From a virus, in IMG/VR virus record IMGVR_UViG_3300007735_000604, positions 1 through 31,274 of that record: a DNA stretch of 31,274 nt, one strand, 5' to 3'. The position numbers were made by a program, and so were the translations under genes. Numbering within the stretch: the stretch's first letter is position 1; each line of letters starts with the position of its first letter. Under the pieces are notes generated by a model. It did no database searches and was not told the DNA's origin. It saw only the letters and a list, made by a program, of their open reading frames with translations. Shown here in pieces: positions 1-6,522 of this stretch.

Positions 1-1564
1 GCACCTCTTCCGCCCTTTGGACGAGGCTTGTTCGGCGCAAGTATCGCATAGCCATGCTCACTGTGTCCACTAGGTCGTCGTGCTTGGCCTTCGGGAACTT
101 CTGGCACTGCATGATTACCTCGTCAGCCCAACTCTTGTCAGGGGCATAGACGATGCCTTCCTCAAACAGATGCTGGATCGAATAGAGGCGAGAGGTCTTG
201 TCGATTGAGCCGGGGTTGTCGAGCTGGACGGCGAAGTCTTTGTTTGAGAACAAGCGGCGCAGCTCGGTCGAGACGGGGATGCCTGCCGCCTTATCCTCGA
301 TCAGTACCCGATCAACCTGAAAGCGGCTGCATGTCTGCCCGATCTTCTGGACAAGGGCTGCGAAGTCGAGCCGCTCCTGCCACGCATAGATCAACATGAC
401 CTTTGGGTGCGGCTGCTTGTAGACGCGCTCGACGGCATAGGCTGTGCCAGCTTTCTGGGCCTCTGCGACAGGGTCTTCGGTATAGACCCCCCAAACGGTC
501 ATGGCCGAATAATCGTTCTCTGTCTTCTCGGTGTAGGCAGTATCGACGGCCGCTATGATGTTGTCGAAGCGCGGGAAGCCAGACGGATTGTCCCAAAGCT
601 GCCACCAAGACTTGCGTATGATCCCCCCATCATCTGGGGTCGGCGTCTGCTGAAACTGCCCGGAGACCGCATACGAGCCCATGATCTTCTTGTCTCGATC
701 GACCACATGGCGGGGAAAGCGATCGGGAAAGTAGAGCTCGCCACGCTCAGTCCGCGGATCCTCCCACCTAAGCATGGTCGGCATCGCGCGGTCGGGGTCG
801 TACTCCATGGGGATCATGATGTGGTCATATTCGTCGGCCTGCTTCTCGAGGATAATCCCAGAAGGATCTTCTTCGTGCAGGCGCTGCATGATCACCACAA
901 TGGCCGACCGATCGGGGTTGTTGAGACGGGTCGGCACGGCCTGCTCGAACCACTCGGCCACGCTCGCGCGCACGGCTTCGGAGTTAGCATCGTCAACCGA
1001 CAAAGGGTCGTCGATGATCACCCGATCGCCGCGGGCGCCTGTGATTGACCCAGCAGCGACCGCCTGCCTGAAGCCTGTCTTGGTGTTTTCAAACTTGGTC
1101 TTCGCGTTCTGATCGCCTGTCAGCTGGACGATGTCGCCCCATCGCGCCTGATACCATTCGGATTGGATTAAGCGCCGCATCTTCGTGGAATCGCGAACGG
1201 CCAGATCCATTGAGTGAGACGCGCAGACATACCGCATTGAAGGCATGCGCCGCGGCCCCCATTCCCAAGCGGGCCAGAACACGTTCGTGATCAGGGACTT
1301 CATTGCGCCCGGCGGCACGTTGATCAGCAGGCGGTTATAGAACCGCTCCTCGTCAACCATGATGCCTTTGGTGATCGCCTCGAGATGGGCGCAGAGCATG
1401 TCGATGTGCCAGTTGTGGATGTATGCCTGCCCCGGCTCAACCACATGCCAAGCGAGCTGAATAAACTTGGAGAGAGACCGAGGAGCGTCGTACTGGTCGA
1501 GGGCAATAACCTGCGCGTCTGCGTCGATCAGAGACCCGTCAGGCGCTCGGACGTAGGTTGTCAC
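1..1564 (-). CDS. terL: Terminase large subunit (partial, C-terminus runs off window)
   Basis: This is the ATPase/nuclease motor that cuts concatemeric phage DNA and pumps it into the prohead. The reading frame stays open for 521 codons to the left edge, so only the extreme C-terminus is missing. Visible motifs are a deviant Walker A (NVPPGAMKS, residues 82-90), Walker B (VIIDDP, 182-187), and RNase H-fold nuclease acidic residues at D341 (AAVDTAY), E423 (LIEDKAAG) and D496/D497/D500 (KHDDLVD). The start is GTG at 1564, chosen because it overlaps the terS stop (GTGA) and no in-frame ATG lies upstream in the gap. Family membership is clear; the packaging mode (cos, pac or terminal repeat) cannot be told from this fragment. 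It is co-transcribed with terS from the AT-rich region to the right. Confidence 0.95.
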   Translation of the reverse strand, partial: MTTYVRAPDGSLIDADAQVIALDQYDAPRSLSKFIQLAWHVVEPGQAYIHNWHIDMLCAHLEAITKGIMVDEERFYNRLLINVPPGAMKSLITNVFWPAWEWGPRRMPSMRYVCASHSMDLAVRDSTKMRRLIQSEWYQARWGDIVQLTGDQNAKTKFENTKTGFRQAVAAGSITGARGDRVIIDDPLSVDDANSEAVRASVAEWFEQAVPTRLNNPDRSAIVVIMQRLHEEDPSGIILEKQADEYDHIMIPMEYDPDRAMPTMLRWEDPRTERGELYFPDRFPRHVVDRDKKIMGSYAVSGQFQQTPTPDDGGIIRKSWWQLWDNPSGFPRFDNIIAAVDTAYTEKTENDYSAMTVWGVYTEDPVAEAQKAGTAYAVERVYKQPHPKVMLIYAWQERLDFAALVQKIGQTCSRFQVDRVLIEDKAAGIPVSTELRRLFSNKDFAVQLDNPGSIDKTSRLYSIQHLFEEGIVYAPDKSWADEVIMQCQKFPKAKHDDLVDTVSMAMRYLRRTSLVQRAEEV

Positions 1565-2040
1565 TCGCTGTCCTCGTCATCATCCTCAAACGGTCTGTCA
1601 TCGCTCTGCGAGGCTCTGGCAGCTGCCGTGAGCGCATAGCGCAGGGCATCGCGCGCATCAGGATCCATGGACGCAGGATCGATCACGGTCGTCTGAGTCT
1701 GGATAGGCCCACCGCCCGGTCCAGTGAGCTCGAGGGCGCGTTTCATTTCGCCATACTCCTCGCGGTGCTGGCTACCGACCATCATCTTCCAAATCTGCGC
1801 GTTAAACTTTGGATCTTTGATCCCGATCTGCGCCTGATCTTCCCACCACTGAAGCGACAAAGCTCTCGCGCGCGTGAGGGCATCAGAAAACTCTTCGTGA
1901 GCCGCAGCCCAATCCAAAATGGTTTGCTTCGAAACATTGCAAGCCAAAGCCATCGCAGTCATCGATTTGCCAAGCTTGCCCAGCTCAATGATCGTCTTGC
2001 AGTATTCAGGCTTGTAAAGCGAAGGCCGACCGCCCGGCAT
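1561..2040 (-). CDS. terS: Terminase small subunit
   Basis: A 159-aa DNA-recognition subunit that would bind the packaging site and load the large subunit. The N-terminus (MPGGRPSLY) and a helix-turn-helix around residues 25-55 (TAMALACNVSKQTILDWAA) are typical of phage terminase small subunits of the DUF/Terminase_2 type. The C-terminal half holds a helical oligomerisation-like region and ends in an acidic tail (EDDDEDSE). The start at 2040 is preferred over an in-frame ATG 54 nt upstream because a strong GGAGGG Shine-Dalgarno lies 8 nt before it, and because the upstream residues are hydrophobic and encoded by AT-rich intergenic-type sequence. It overlaps terL by 4 nt, so the two are translationally coupled. 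Confidence 0.88.
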   Translation of the reverse strand: MPGGRPSLYKPEYCKTIIELGKLGKSMTAMALACNVSKQTILDWAAAHEEFSDALTRARALSLQWWEDQAQIGIKDPKFNAQIWKMMVGSQHREEYGEMKRALELTGPGGGPIQTQTTVIDPASMDPDARDALRYALTAAARASQSDDRPFEDDDEDSE

Positions 2041-2382
2041 AAGAAATCCCTCCAAAAACAAGCAGATAATAACCATGGGAGGGAAAAACAGCAAATCTGG
2101 AATAGATATTTTAAGAAATATTCTGGGTCGCTATCCAAAACGGGGGCCAAGAGCTTGATTTTATTATATAATAAATTATAAATATATATATATATAAATA
2201 TATATGGAATCACTTCTCTCTCTCTCACTCAAAAAAGTCTCCATGTGTATCTCTTTATCTCTAATTATTTCTGGATGGTTATAGATCAATATATAACTCT
2301 AGAACGCACTATCTATAATTTTCATAATATCTATTGCAATATCAATGACTTAGAAAATATTTATTCTTACTATCTATCTAAG
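2041..2382. other. AT-rich low-complexity intergenic region upstream of terminase
   Basis: No gene is supported here. The stretch is strikingly AT-rich and contains an alternating TA run near 2175-2205, a TC microsatellite near 2213-2228, and several A/T tracts. It lies between the terminator of the early operon and the terS start, so it probably carries the promoter for terminase transcription. It may also carry a packaging (pac) or replication element, because TerS sites often lie near terS. Several TATAAT-like hexamers occur on the minus strand, but the base composition makes them unreliable and I do not choose one. Confidence 0.6.
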
Positions 2383-2405
2383 TAAAAGGGCCCCGAAGGG
2401 CCCTT
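2383..2405 (-). terminator. Rho-independent terminator of leftmost early unit
   Basis: On the minus strand an 8-bp perfect stem (AAGGGCCC/GGGCCCTT) closes a TTCG tetraloop and runs straight into TTTTACTT. It begins at the stop codon of the gene ending at 2404. The GC-rich stem, UUCG loop and following U run are textbook intrinsic-terminator features. It insulates the early genes from terminase. Confidence 0.9.
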
Positions 2406-2619
2406 ATCCGAACATTTCCTTCATAAAATCCTCAACCGACCCGCCATAGGACGGCCTGAGCGCCCATCGTCCTGTCCTCTGCACGAAGACTTTACCCTCG
2501 CGATGGAGATCCCCTGCGCTCAGGTGGAGCACGCTCCACCGCTCGCCTTGGTCGTCTTCTTTAAGGATCCAGACACCGTCCGCATCCTCATCAATCCTGA
2601 CTGTGCGACCGATCCTCAT
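2404..2619 (-). CDS. Hypothetical protein, 71 aa
   Basis: No family recognised. The protein is small, charged and soluble-looking. It has a beta-rich N-terminal half (RIGRTVRIDEDADGVWIL) suggesting a small SH3- or ribbon-like fold, and a C-terminal acidic/amphipathic stretch. Its ATG overlaps the stop of the 94-aa gene upstream (ATGA), so it is translated by coupling from the leader-A unit. Its stop codon is part of the terminator hairpin, making it the last gene of that unit. Confidence 0.7.
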   Translation of the reverse strand: MRIGRTVRIDEDADGVWILKEDDQGERWSVLHLSAGDLHREGKVFVQRTGRWALRPSYGGSVEDFMKEMFG

Positions 2620-2900
2620 GCCGCCACCCGACCATGCTCATCATAATAAGCCTCGTAGGCTTCTCTGATATACTCGACGTAACGCTGTGCAGCATGCTCA
2701 GGGGTCTTGCCCCAGATCATGACACCGAAGACATCGAGCGGGTCTTCGAAGTTTTCTTCCTGCATGATGGCATAAGGCGCGTCGCGATCGCTACGAAAAC
2801 CGGGGTAGCAGATCTCGAACGTGATGGTGTCGCGATAGTCCGCGAGGGGGCCGTAGATCTTCTTGCCGACGAAGGGGTTTTTTACGGTGACGGTCTGCAT
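2616..2900 (-). CDS. Hypothetical protein, 94 aa, first gene of leader-A unit
   Basis: No family recognised. The sequence is acidic and rich in aromatic residues, with a C-terminal helix containing several tyrosines (AAQRYVEYIREAYEAYYDEH). It begins at ATG 2900, preceded at normal spacing by the TTGGAGATT Shine-Dalgarno block shared by all five leader modules. That fixes the start firmly. It overlaps the 71-aa gene by 4 nt. Confidence 0.8.
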   Translation of the reverse strand: MQTVTVKNPFVGKKIYGPLADYRDTITFEICYPGFRSDRDAPYAIMQEENFEDPLDVFGVMIWGKTPEHAAQRYVEYIREAYEAYYDEHGRVAA

Positions 2901-2992
2901 TTTAAAATCTCCAATTTAGAGGGCACCAACGCCCTGCCCGATCTTCATGCCATGATTCCAAAATCAGTACAAGCATAAAATTGCATTAACCA
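2901..2992 (-). promoter_or_regulatory. Leader module A (conserved box, hairpin, SD block)
   Basis: One of five related leaders. Read on the minus strand it has the box at 2968-2990 (TGCAATTTTATGCTTGTAC), a short inverted repeat TGATT-TTGG-AATCA, a hairpin GGGC-N6-GCCC at 2921-2934, then TCTAAATTGGAGATT and the ATG at 2900. TTGTAC looks like a -35 element. No convincing -10 follows at 17 nt, so the exact start of transcription is not established. Confidence 0.65.
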
Positions 2993-2997
2993 GAGGA

Positions 2998-3195
2998 TTA
3001 CTGAATAATTATTTCCTCCCCGCTTGGCGGTTGGCATACGCCTTGGGTGATAAGATTGTGCGCCATGCGGCCATAGGAGCCCTGCAAGCGCCATACGAGG
3101 CCAGTGTCGATCAGAGCCTGCCAAGCCTCAATGACGGTGTCGAAGTCCGCCTCTGCGTCGCCCTCAATGATTGTGATTGCGTCTAAGGTGTTCAT
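2998..3195 (-). CDS. DUF7417-like small phage protein, 65 aa (paralogue 1)
   Basis: The N-terminus MNTLDAITIIEGDAEAD and the pattern (W/Y)Q-LID-L-W-L-Y-A-LI-G-C match a small acidic protein family common in proteobacterial phages; I recall it as DUF7417 but have not confirmed this. Function is unknown. ATG 3195 is preferred over an alternative start 45 nt upstream because of an AAGGAG Shine-Dalgarno 8 nt before it and the family-typical N-terminus. It overlaps the preceding 116-aa gene by 4 nt (ATGA). The protein encoded at 3542-3730 is a diverged paralogue of it. Confidence 0.75.
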   Translation of the reverse strand: MNTLDAITIIEGDAEADFDTVIEAWQALIDTGLVWRLQGSYGRMAHNLITQGVCQPPSGEEIIIQ

Positions 3196-3542
3196 TGATT
3201 TGCTCCTTGTGAAAAGATTTCTGCATATTTTGGTGAGCACGAAAATATCTCGGCATACTCGGACGATCGAGCGTGGATCTGCCCTGCGGCTGATTTTACG
3301 CAGACCTCAAAAGCATGGGCGCGAGCCGCCGCCATGGTCGAAAAGATGCGTTTGCCATAAGAGCTCGCCTCATGGACAAACCATTTCGCGCCCTTGGCGG
3401 GATGCGTGATGACGGCGCAGAGGATAGGCTGACCGCCTTCGATGACGGGGTCGACATAGAGACCGATCTCGCGCCATCCGCCCTCGGCCTTGCGGGTGTC
3501 TTTGTATGTCACGAAGTGCGCTTTTGATACGAAGGTCTTCAT
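3192..3542 (-). CDS. Hypothetical protein, 116 aa, with C-terminal direct repeat
   Basis: No family recognised. The protein is soluble and basic, with a beta-rich N-terminal half. The C-terminus carries a tandem duplication: EYAEIFS at residues 95-101 and KYAEIFS at 105-111, encoded by recognisably similar DNA. It is flanked by the two DUF7417-like paralogues and overlaps each (TAATG upstream, ATGA downstream), so all three are one coupled unit starting at leader B. Confidence 0.72.
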   Translation of the reverse strand: MKTFVSKAHFVTYKDTRKAEGGWREIGLYVDPVIEGGQPILCAVITHPAKGAKWFVHEASSYGKRIFSTMAAARAHAFEVCVKSAAGQIHARSSEYAEIFSCSPKYAEIFSQGANQ

Positions 3543-3730
3543 TATGCGGCCTCCTTCATGCTGTGGCAGATACCGAAGTCGATCAGGTACTGAGCTTCTT
3601 GGGCGTAATAAGCGCCCAGATCCCAGATCAGGTCGAAGTCTATCAAGGTCTGATAGGCATTGGCTACGACGTAGAAATCCTCATCCTCGTCGGCATATTG
3701 TACGATATCAGTGGCTTCTTTGATGGTCAT
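3542..3730 (-). CDS. DUF7417-like small phage protein, 62 aa (paralogue 2)
   Basis: A small acidic protein with the same core pattern as the one at 2998-3195: a YQTLID block, IWDL, an AxxLIDFGIC block and an acidic N-terminal helix. It is more acidic and more diverged. It is the first gene after leader B and its ATG follows the shared TTGGAGATT block. Function unknown; the pair looks like an old gene duplication with a different gene kept between the copies. Confidence 0.75.
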   Translation of the reverse strand: MTIKEATDIVQYADEDEDFYVVANAYQTLIDFDLIWDLGAYYAQEAQYLIDFGICHSMKEAA

Positions 3731-3822
3731 TTCACAATCTCCAATCTAGTCGGGGCCGTCCCCGAACGAGAATCATAAAATCATAATTCCGTTCGGGGTG
3801 CAAGCAAAAAATTACATTAACC
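3731..3822 (-). promoter_or_regulatory. Leader module B
   Basis: On the minus strand: the box at 3797-3820 (TGTAATTTT then GCTTGCACC), TATGAT 12 nt after TTGCAC, a CGGGG-ACGG-CCCCG hairpin at 3751-3764, then CTAGATTGGAGATT and the ATG at 3730. It also has a 9-bp perfect inverted repeat, with arms 3760-3768 and 3790-3798 in plus-strand coordinates, which shares bases with both the box and the short hairpin. The two structures are therefore mutually exclusive in RNA. Confidence 0.7.
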
Positions 3823-3823
3823 C

Positions 3824-4678
3824 TCACCCCATAAATTCTGCGCGTGACGGGCGCGCGAGGATTGTCTGCTTAACGCCGTCGCGTGTGCCGTGTTCCTTTA
3901 CGGTGGCCGAGAAGCGGACAAGCTCGCCCTTCTGGACTTGCTGCGGGTAGCCGTCGATAACATCGACCAGAAGCTTGGCACCCTTGTGGATCAGCATGTT
4001 GCCAGCCGCGTCGCGCAAGCCGTGGACATGCGTCGTGCCGAAGACACCCTCATACGAAGTCACGAAGACGACTGTAGCATCGACCGTGATACGCTCGCCG
4101 ACAGTGCCGACCCAGCCAGAGGCGGCGTCCTGTGCCTTCTTGGCAAGCTCGCGCTCGATTGTCTTCTGGACGGCTGCAACCTGCGCGTCCGAGAGCGTGC
4201 CGTACTTGCGGCCCTTGGCGATCACGTCAGACACGAACGCAGGCACGTTGTCGAGCTTTGCGACAGCGAGGAGCAGGTCGGCGTAAAGCGCGTCGAAAGC
4301 GGTTTCGCGCGCATGCACTTCAGCGGCCTTTTTTGCGGCCTTCGCGTTTGTTTTGGCATTGAGCTTGGCGAGAGCATCAACTGTGTAAACGGGGACTTCG
4401 CGGGTACGGCCCTTGAAGCCGTGGCCGCCGCACTCGTAACAGGTGAGGCCTGTGTTCTTCCAAGCGAGAGAGCCGCCTGCGCCACCGCAACGACCGCAGG
4501 GATAACCATCGACGACAAAGTAGCCGCGGGGTGAAACATAAACGGGGCTCTGCGGCTCGCCGCCATGGCGGTATGAAAACGGATTAGCAGGGAGAGGGCC
4601 GCGTAAAAGTTGATGCTTTTGTTCGATCTTTTCGCACTCTGCGACCCAAGCTGTGAATTGAGGGGCTACTGTGTACAT
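3824..4678 (-). CDS. Zinc-ribbon protein with C-terminal OB-like domain, 284 aa
   Basis: Function not established. The N-terminal third contains two DnaJ-type zinc-knuckle pairs, CGRCGGAG near residues 61-68 and CYECGGHG near 80-87. A lysine/alanine-rich helical linker follows. The C-terminal 100 residues are beta-rich (ERITVDATVVFV, GAKLLVDV, GELVRFSATVKEHG) and read like an OB-type or SH3-like nucleic-acid-binding barrel. A nucleic-acid-binding role is inference from this architecture. The gene is alone in its unit: leader C precedes it, with the 4772-4807 terminator just upstream, and leader B follows. It is the longest gene of the accessory region. Confidence 0.75.
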   Translation of the reverse strand: MYTVAPQFTAWVAECEKIEQKHQLLRGPLPANPFSYRHGGEPQSPVYVSPRGYFVVDGYPCGRCGGAGGSLAWKNTGLTCYECGGHGFKGRTREVPVYTVDALAKLNAKTNAKAAKKAAEVHARETAFDALYADLLLAVAKLDNVPAFVSDVIAKGRKYGTLSDAQVAAVQKTIERELAKKAQDAASGWVGTVGERITVDATVVFVTSYEGVFGTTHVHGLRDAAGNMLIHKGAKLLVDVIDGYPQQVQKGELVRFSATVKEHGTRDGVKQTILARPSRAEFMG

Positions 4679-4769
4679 TTTGCAATCTCCAATCTAGGGG
4701 GCGACAACCGCCCGCACGAATCTTGTCGCATAAATTTAAAAACGGTACAAGTAAAAAATTACACGAACC
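4679..4769 (-). promoter_or_regulatory. Leader module C
   Basis: On the minus strand: the box at 4744-4767 (TGTAATTTT, then ACTTGTACC), TATG 12 nt after TTGTAC, a GGGCG-GTTGT-CGCCC hairpin at 4699-4713, then CTAGATTGGAGATT and the ATG at 4678. It lies immediately downstream of a strong intrinsic terminator, which is the best positional evidence that these modules contain promoters: the gene at 3824-4678 would otherwise not be transcribed. Confidence 0.72.
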
Positions 4770-4771
4770 TA

Positions 4772-4807
4772 TAAAAAAAAGAGGGGCCCGGGGAGATGTG
4801 GGCCCCT
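4772..4807 (-). terminator. Strong rho-independent terminator
   Basis: On the minus strand: AGGGGCCC, a 10-nt loop, GGGCCCCT, then C followed by eight T. The stem is perfect. It ends the two-gene unit at 4856-5333 and directly abuts leader C. Confidence 0.93.
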
Positions 4808-4816
4808 AAGTCGGGA

Positions 4817-4845
4817 GGACTACCCTACAATGGAAAGGGGAGTCC
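4817..4845 (-). other. Stem-loop preceding the terminator
   Basis: On the minus strand GGACTCCCC pairs with GGGTAGTCC (one mismatch) around an 11-nt loop. It sits between the stop codon of the gene ending at 4856 and the terminator hairpin. It may protect the mRNA 3' end or assist termination. Confidence 0.5.
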
Positions 4846-4855
4846 AAAACCCATA

Positions 4856-5125
4856 TCATATAATCAGCCCGCGGGCTACGGCATTGCCGAAAACGTGCAA
4901 AGCTTGAACGTTCAGGCGATTGCCGTTCTTGAGCCTGCCATTGAACAGGAAAGCAAACTGACGGCCGCGCTCATAGTGCCAGCGGTCGTTGCTGTTGTCG
5001 CTGTATAGATCAGGGTCGAGCGGGAGACCGCGGCCTGCTTGCTCATAACCAAAGCGGAAGGCCTTGGTGCGGAACACAGACCCGATTGTACGGGTCACGG
5101 TGTTGATCTGCTTGATCTCATGCAT
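4856..5125 (-). CDS. Hypothetical protein, 89 aa
   Basis: No family recognised. The protein is basic with aromatic and arginine clusters (FRFGYEQAGRG, WHYERGRQFAFLF); the YERGRQFAF block recurs in small hypothetical proteins of other phages, from memory. The start at 5125 lies inside the 3' end of the upstream gene (8-nt overlap); an alternative start 15 nt upstream would add MRSRP. It is last in its unit, followed by a stem-loop and a terminator. Confidence 0.68.
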   Translation of the reverse strand: MHEIKQINTVTRTIGSVFRTKAFRFGYEQAGRGLPLDPDLYSDNSNDRWHYERGRQFAFLFNGRLKNGNRLNVQALHVFGNAVARGLII

Positions 5126-5333
5126 TGGCCTGCTCCTCAATCTGGTTCAGGTACCACTCAACGTGCTCTTCGAAGGTCTTCTCGCCACCCTTCGCCATCT
5201 GGGCGATAAACACCTCGAGAGCGATCTCGTAATTACGAGAAGCGTATAATCCGTCAGGACGGAAACCCTGACGGACAGCATCAGCGGCGTAGGCTTTACG
5301 AAGACGGTCTGCTGCTTCAAAAACATTCTGCAT
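5118..5333 (-). CDS. Hypothetical protein, 71 aa, first gene of leader-D unit
   Basis: No family recognised. It is predicted mostly helical and soluble, with a C-terminal acidic amphipathic helix (EEHVEWYLNQIEEQA). The ATG at 5333 follows the shared leader Shine-Dalgarno block, which fixes the start. It overlaps the next gene by 8 nt. Confidence 0.75.
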   Translation of the reverse strand: MQNVFEAADRLRKAYAADAVRQGFRPDGLYASRNYEIALEVFIAQMAKGGEKTFEEHVEWYLNQIEEQANA

Positions 5334-5422
5334 TTCACAATCTCCAATCTAGGCGGCCCCTTGGCCGACGCACAATCCATACACCGTCTCCTCATACGGT
5401 GCAAGCAGAAAATTACACGATC
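5334..5422 (-). promoter_or_regulatory. Leader module D
   Basis: On the minus strand: the box at 5398-5420 (TGTAATTTT then GCTTGCACC), an inverted repeat CACCGT-N8-ACGGTG, TATGGA exactly 17 nt after TTGCAC, a CGGCC-AAGG-GGCCG hairpin at 5354-5367, then CTAGATTGGAGATT and the ATG at 5333. Of the five copies this fits a sigma70-type spacing best. The box overlaps the stop codon of the gene ending at 5413. Confidence 0.72.
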
Positions 5423-5808
5423 CCCCTTCGCATGATTTTATCCCTTTCCTTCTTTGGCAAAGCTTGGATCCTGTTCCACTCTGCCGCGGCGAAATCATAC
5501 CGCTTCTGCTCTTCCTCAACGTCATTGTAGATCTTCATAAAGGCCTCGTCTTCGTCTTTGTACTTACGAAGCCACAGACGCGCCTTGTCGAGCCATCGTG
5601 CATAGACATACCATTCGCCGCGCGCGAAATCGGACCCCGGGTGCTGTCTGGCTAATCCATTATGGATCATGTCTTCGACAAGCTGTCTAAAGGAAGCTGC
5701 GCGCCAAGATTCTTTATGCAGCCGCGCCTCAAGATCATCGATCTGCTCACGCAAGCTAACGATCTTACGCAACAGATCGTTTTCATGTTTCAGTTGATCT
5801 TCGTTCAT
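5413..5808 (-). CDS. Coiled-coil hypothetical protein, 131 aa
   Basis: The N-terminal 40 residues form a clear heptad-like coiled coil (LKHENDLLRKIVSLREQIDD). A tryptophan/tyrosine-rich middle and a second charged helix follow, and the C-terminus is basic. No catalytic motif is visible. Its ATG overlaps the stop of the Tat-signal gene upstream (ATGA). It is the last gene of the long leader-E unit, and its stop lies inside the leader-D box. Function unknown. Confidence 0.72.
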   Translation of the reverse strand: MNEDQLKHENDLLRKIVSLREQIDDLEARLHKESWRAASFRQLVEDMIHNGLARQHPGSDFARGEWYVYARWLDKARLWLRKYKDEDEAFMKIYNDVEEEQKRYDFAAAEWNRIQALPKKERDKIMRRGIV

Positions 5809-6068
5809 TTCGGCGGCTCCGGCAAAGTTAAAGCATAAATATCTGGCACCATCACATACTGCCTTTCAACATCTCGTAGCCCCGGCATCAGCAATTCACG
5901 GATGGCGGAAAGATTTATGCCGCTGTTGCGGACAACTATTTCCGGTGTCGGTATCATTATAAATGAACGTTCCGGCACTACGATCTTCATCAAGCTATCT
6001 GATTTGACCACAGCGGGTGCGGCGATCAGGCCAGACAGAACCCTTACAAATCCACGGCGCGTGATCAT
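5805..6068 (-). CDS. Small protein with Tat-like signal peptide, 87 aa
   Basis: The N-terminus MITRRGFVRVLSGLIAAPAVV has the twin-arginine pattern (TRRGF, arginines 4 and 5), a hydrophobic stretch (11-21) and a plausible cleavage region near residue 22-25. The remaining 60 residues are short beta-like segments and a proline-rich end. Similar Tat-headed small proteins occur in other phage genomes from memory, with no known function. If the signal is genuine the product would be exported folded across the inner membrane by the host Tat machinery. It is coupled by ATGA overlaps to its neighbours on both sides. Its upstream neighbour is a membrane protein, so this may be an envelope-directed pair. 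Confidence 0.72.
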   Translation of the reverse strand: MITRRGFVRVLSGLIAAPAVVKSDSLMKIVVPERSFIMIPTPEIVVRNSGINLSAIRELLMPGLRDVERQYVMVPDIYALTLPEPPK

Positions 6069-6310
6069 TTCACCCTCATCGGAATAACCATAGGCACAGT
6101 GACAACATCTGTTTGCGTTTGGGTATGCGTCATTTGATAACAGACATAATCTTTGTTCCCGTCATCAATGCAGTGCTGATACATTTCCTGTTGTTTTGTC
6201 GGACCACCAAACATAGCCGCAAAAGGAATTATGATCACCAAAAACAGAAGAAAACCAACACAAATGAAAACCAGTATTGGCATTAAGACGTCTTCTACAA
6301 GATCCATCAT
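6065..6310 (-). CDS. Single-TM membrane protein, 81 aa
   Basis: A strongly hydrophobic segment at residues 9-32 (MPILVFICVGFLLFLVIIIP) is followed by a soluble C-terminal part with two cysteines (QHCIDDGNKDYVCYQMTH) that could form a disulphide if exported. The start is at one of two adjacent ATGs (6310/6307); the first overlaps the upstream stop as ATGA. Function unknown. Membrane association is seen directly; any role in host-envelope takeover is inference. Confidence 0.72.
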   Translation of the reverse strand: MMDLVEDVLMPILVFICVGFLLFLVIIIPFAAMFGGPTKQQEMYQHCIDDGNKDYVCYQMTHTQTQTDVVTVPMVIPMRVK

Positions 6311-6522
6311 ATCCGCACCATCCCGCAAAAACCGTGAGTTGTGCTGTAAATAGCGGGCCACGCATCCGTCTCAGGATCTTTGTCGTCTGCGTATCTCATC
6401 AATCTCCACCGGCATGCCATGCACTTTGGGCCACCGCAACAATGTGCGGTTTCACATTTCATGCTCAACGGGCAAGCCATTTTCTTAGCCTCTTCAGGCG
6501 TCACATAATGCGGGTTGTCCAT
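6307..6522 (-). CDS. Cysteine-rich small phage protein, 71 aa
   Basis: It contains seven cysteines (MACPLSMKCETAHCCGG, KCMACRW, GFCGM) in an arrangement suggesting a small zinc-binding or disulphide-rich fold. The pattern TPEEAKKMACP...CMACRW...GFCG resembles a widespread family of small phage proteins without known function. ATG 6522 is preferred over GTG 6525. The gene overlaps the 52-aa gene upstream and the membrane-protein gene downstream. Confidence 0.73.
   Translation of the reverse strand: MDNPHYVTPEEAKKMACPLSMKCETAHCCGGPKCMACRWRLMRYADDKDPETDAWPAIYSTTHGFCGMVRI

Noticed and set aside
407-1048. Long rightward open frame (213 codons) opposite terL
   Set aside because: It lies fully antisense to a terL frame with intact ATPase and nuclease motifs; the product shows no motif and is Arg/His-rich as expected of an antisense shadow.
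1959-2228. Leftward frame through the AT-rich intergenic region
   Set aside because: Its N-terminus is encoded by TA-repeat sequence and it overlaps the terS gene in another frame; no ribosome site.
2975-2995. TGTAAT within the leader box as a -10 element
   Set aside because: No -35-like hexamer lies 16-18 nt upstream in copies A-C (in copy C that position is the terminator stem), and copy E lacks the hexamer. Kept open only as a weak alternative.
3890-4534. Rightward 214-codon frame opposite the zinc-ribbon gene
   Set aside because: The leftward frame has zinc knuckles, a leader and a proper ribosome site; the antisense frame has none.
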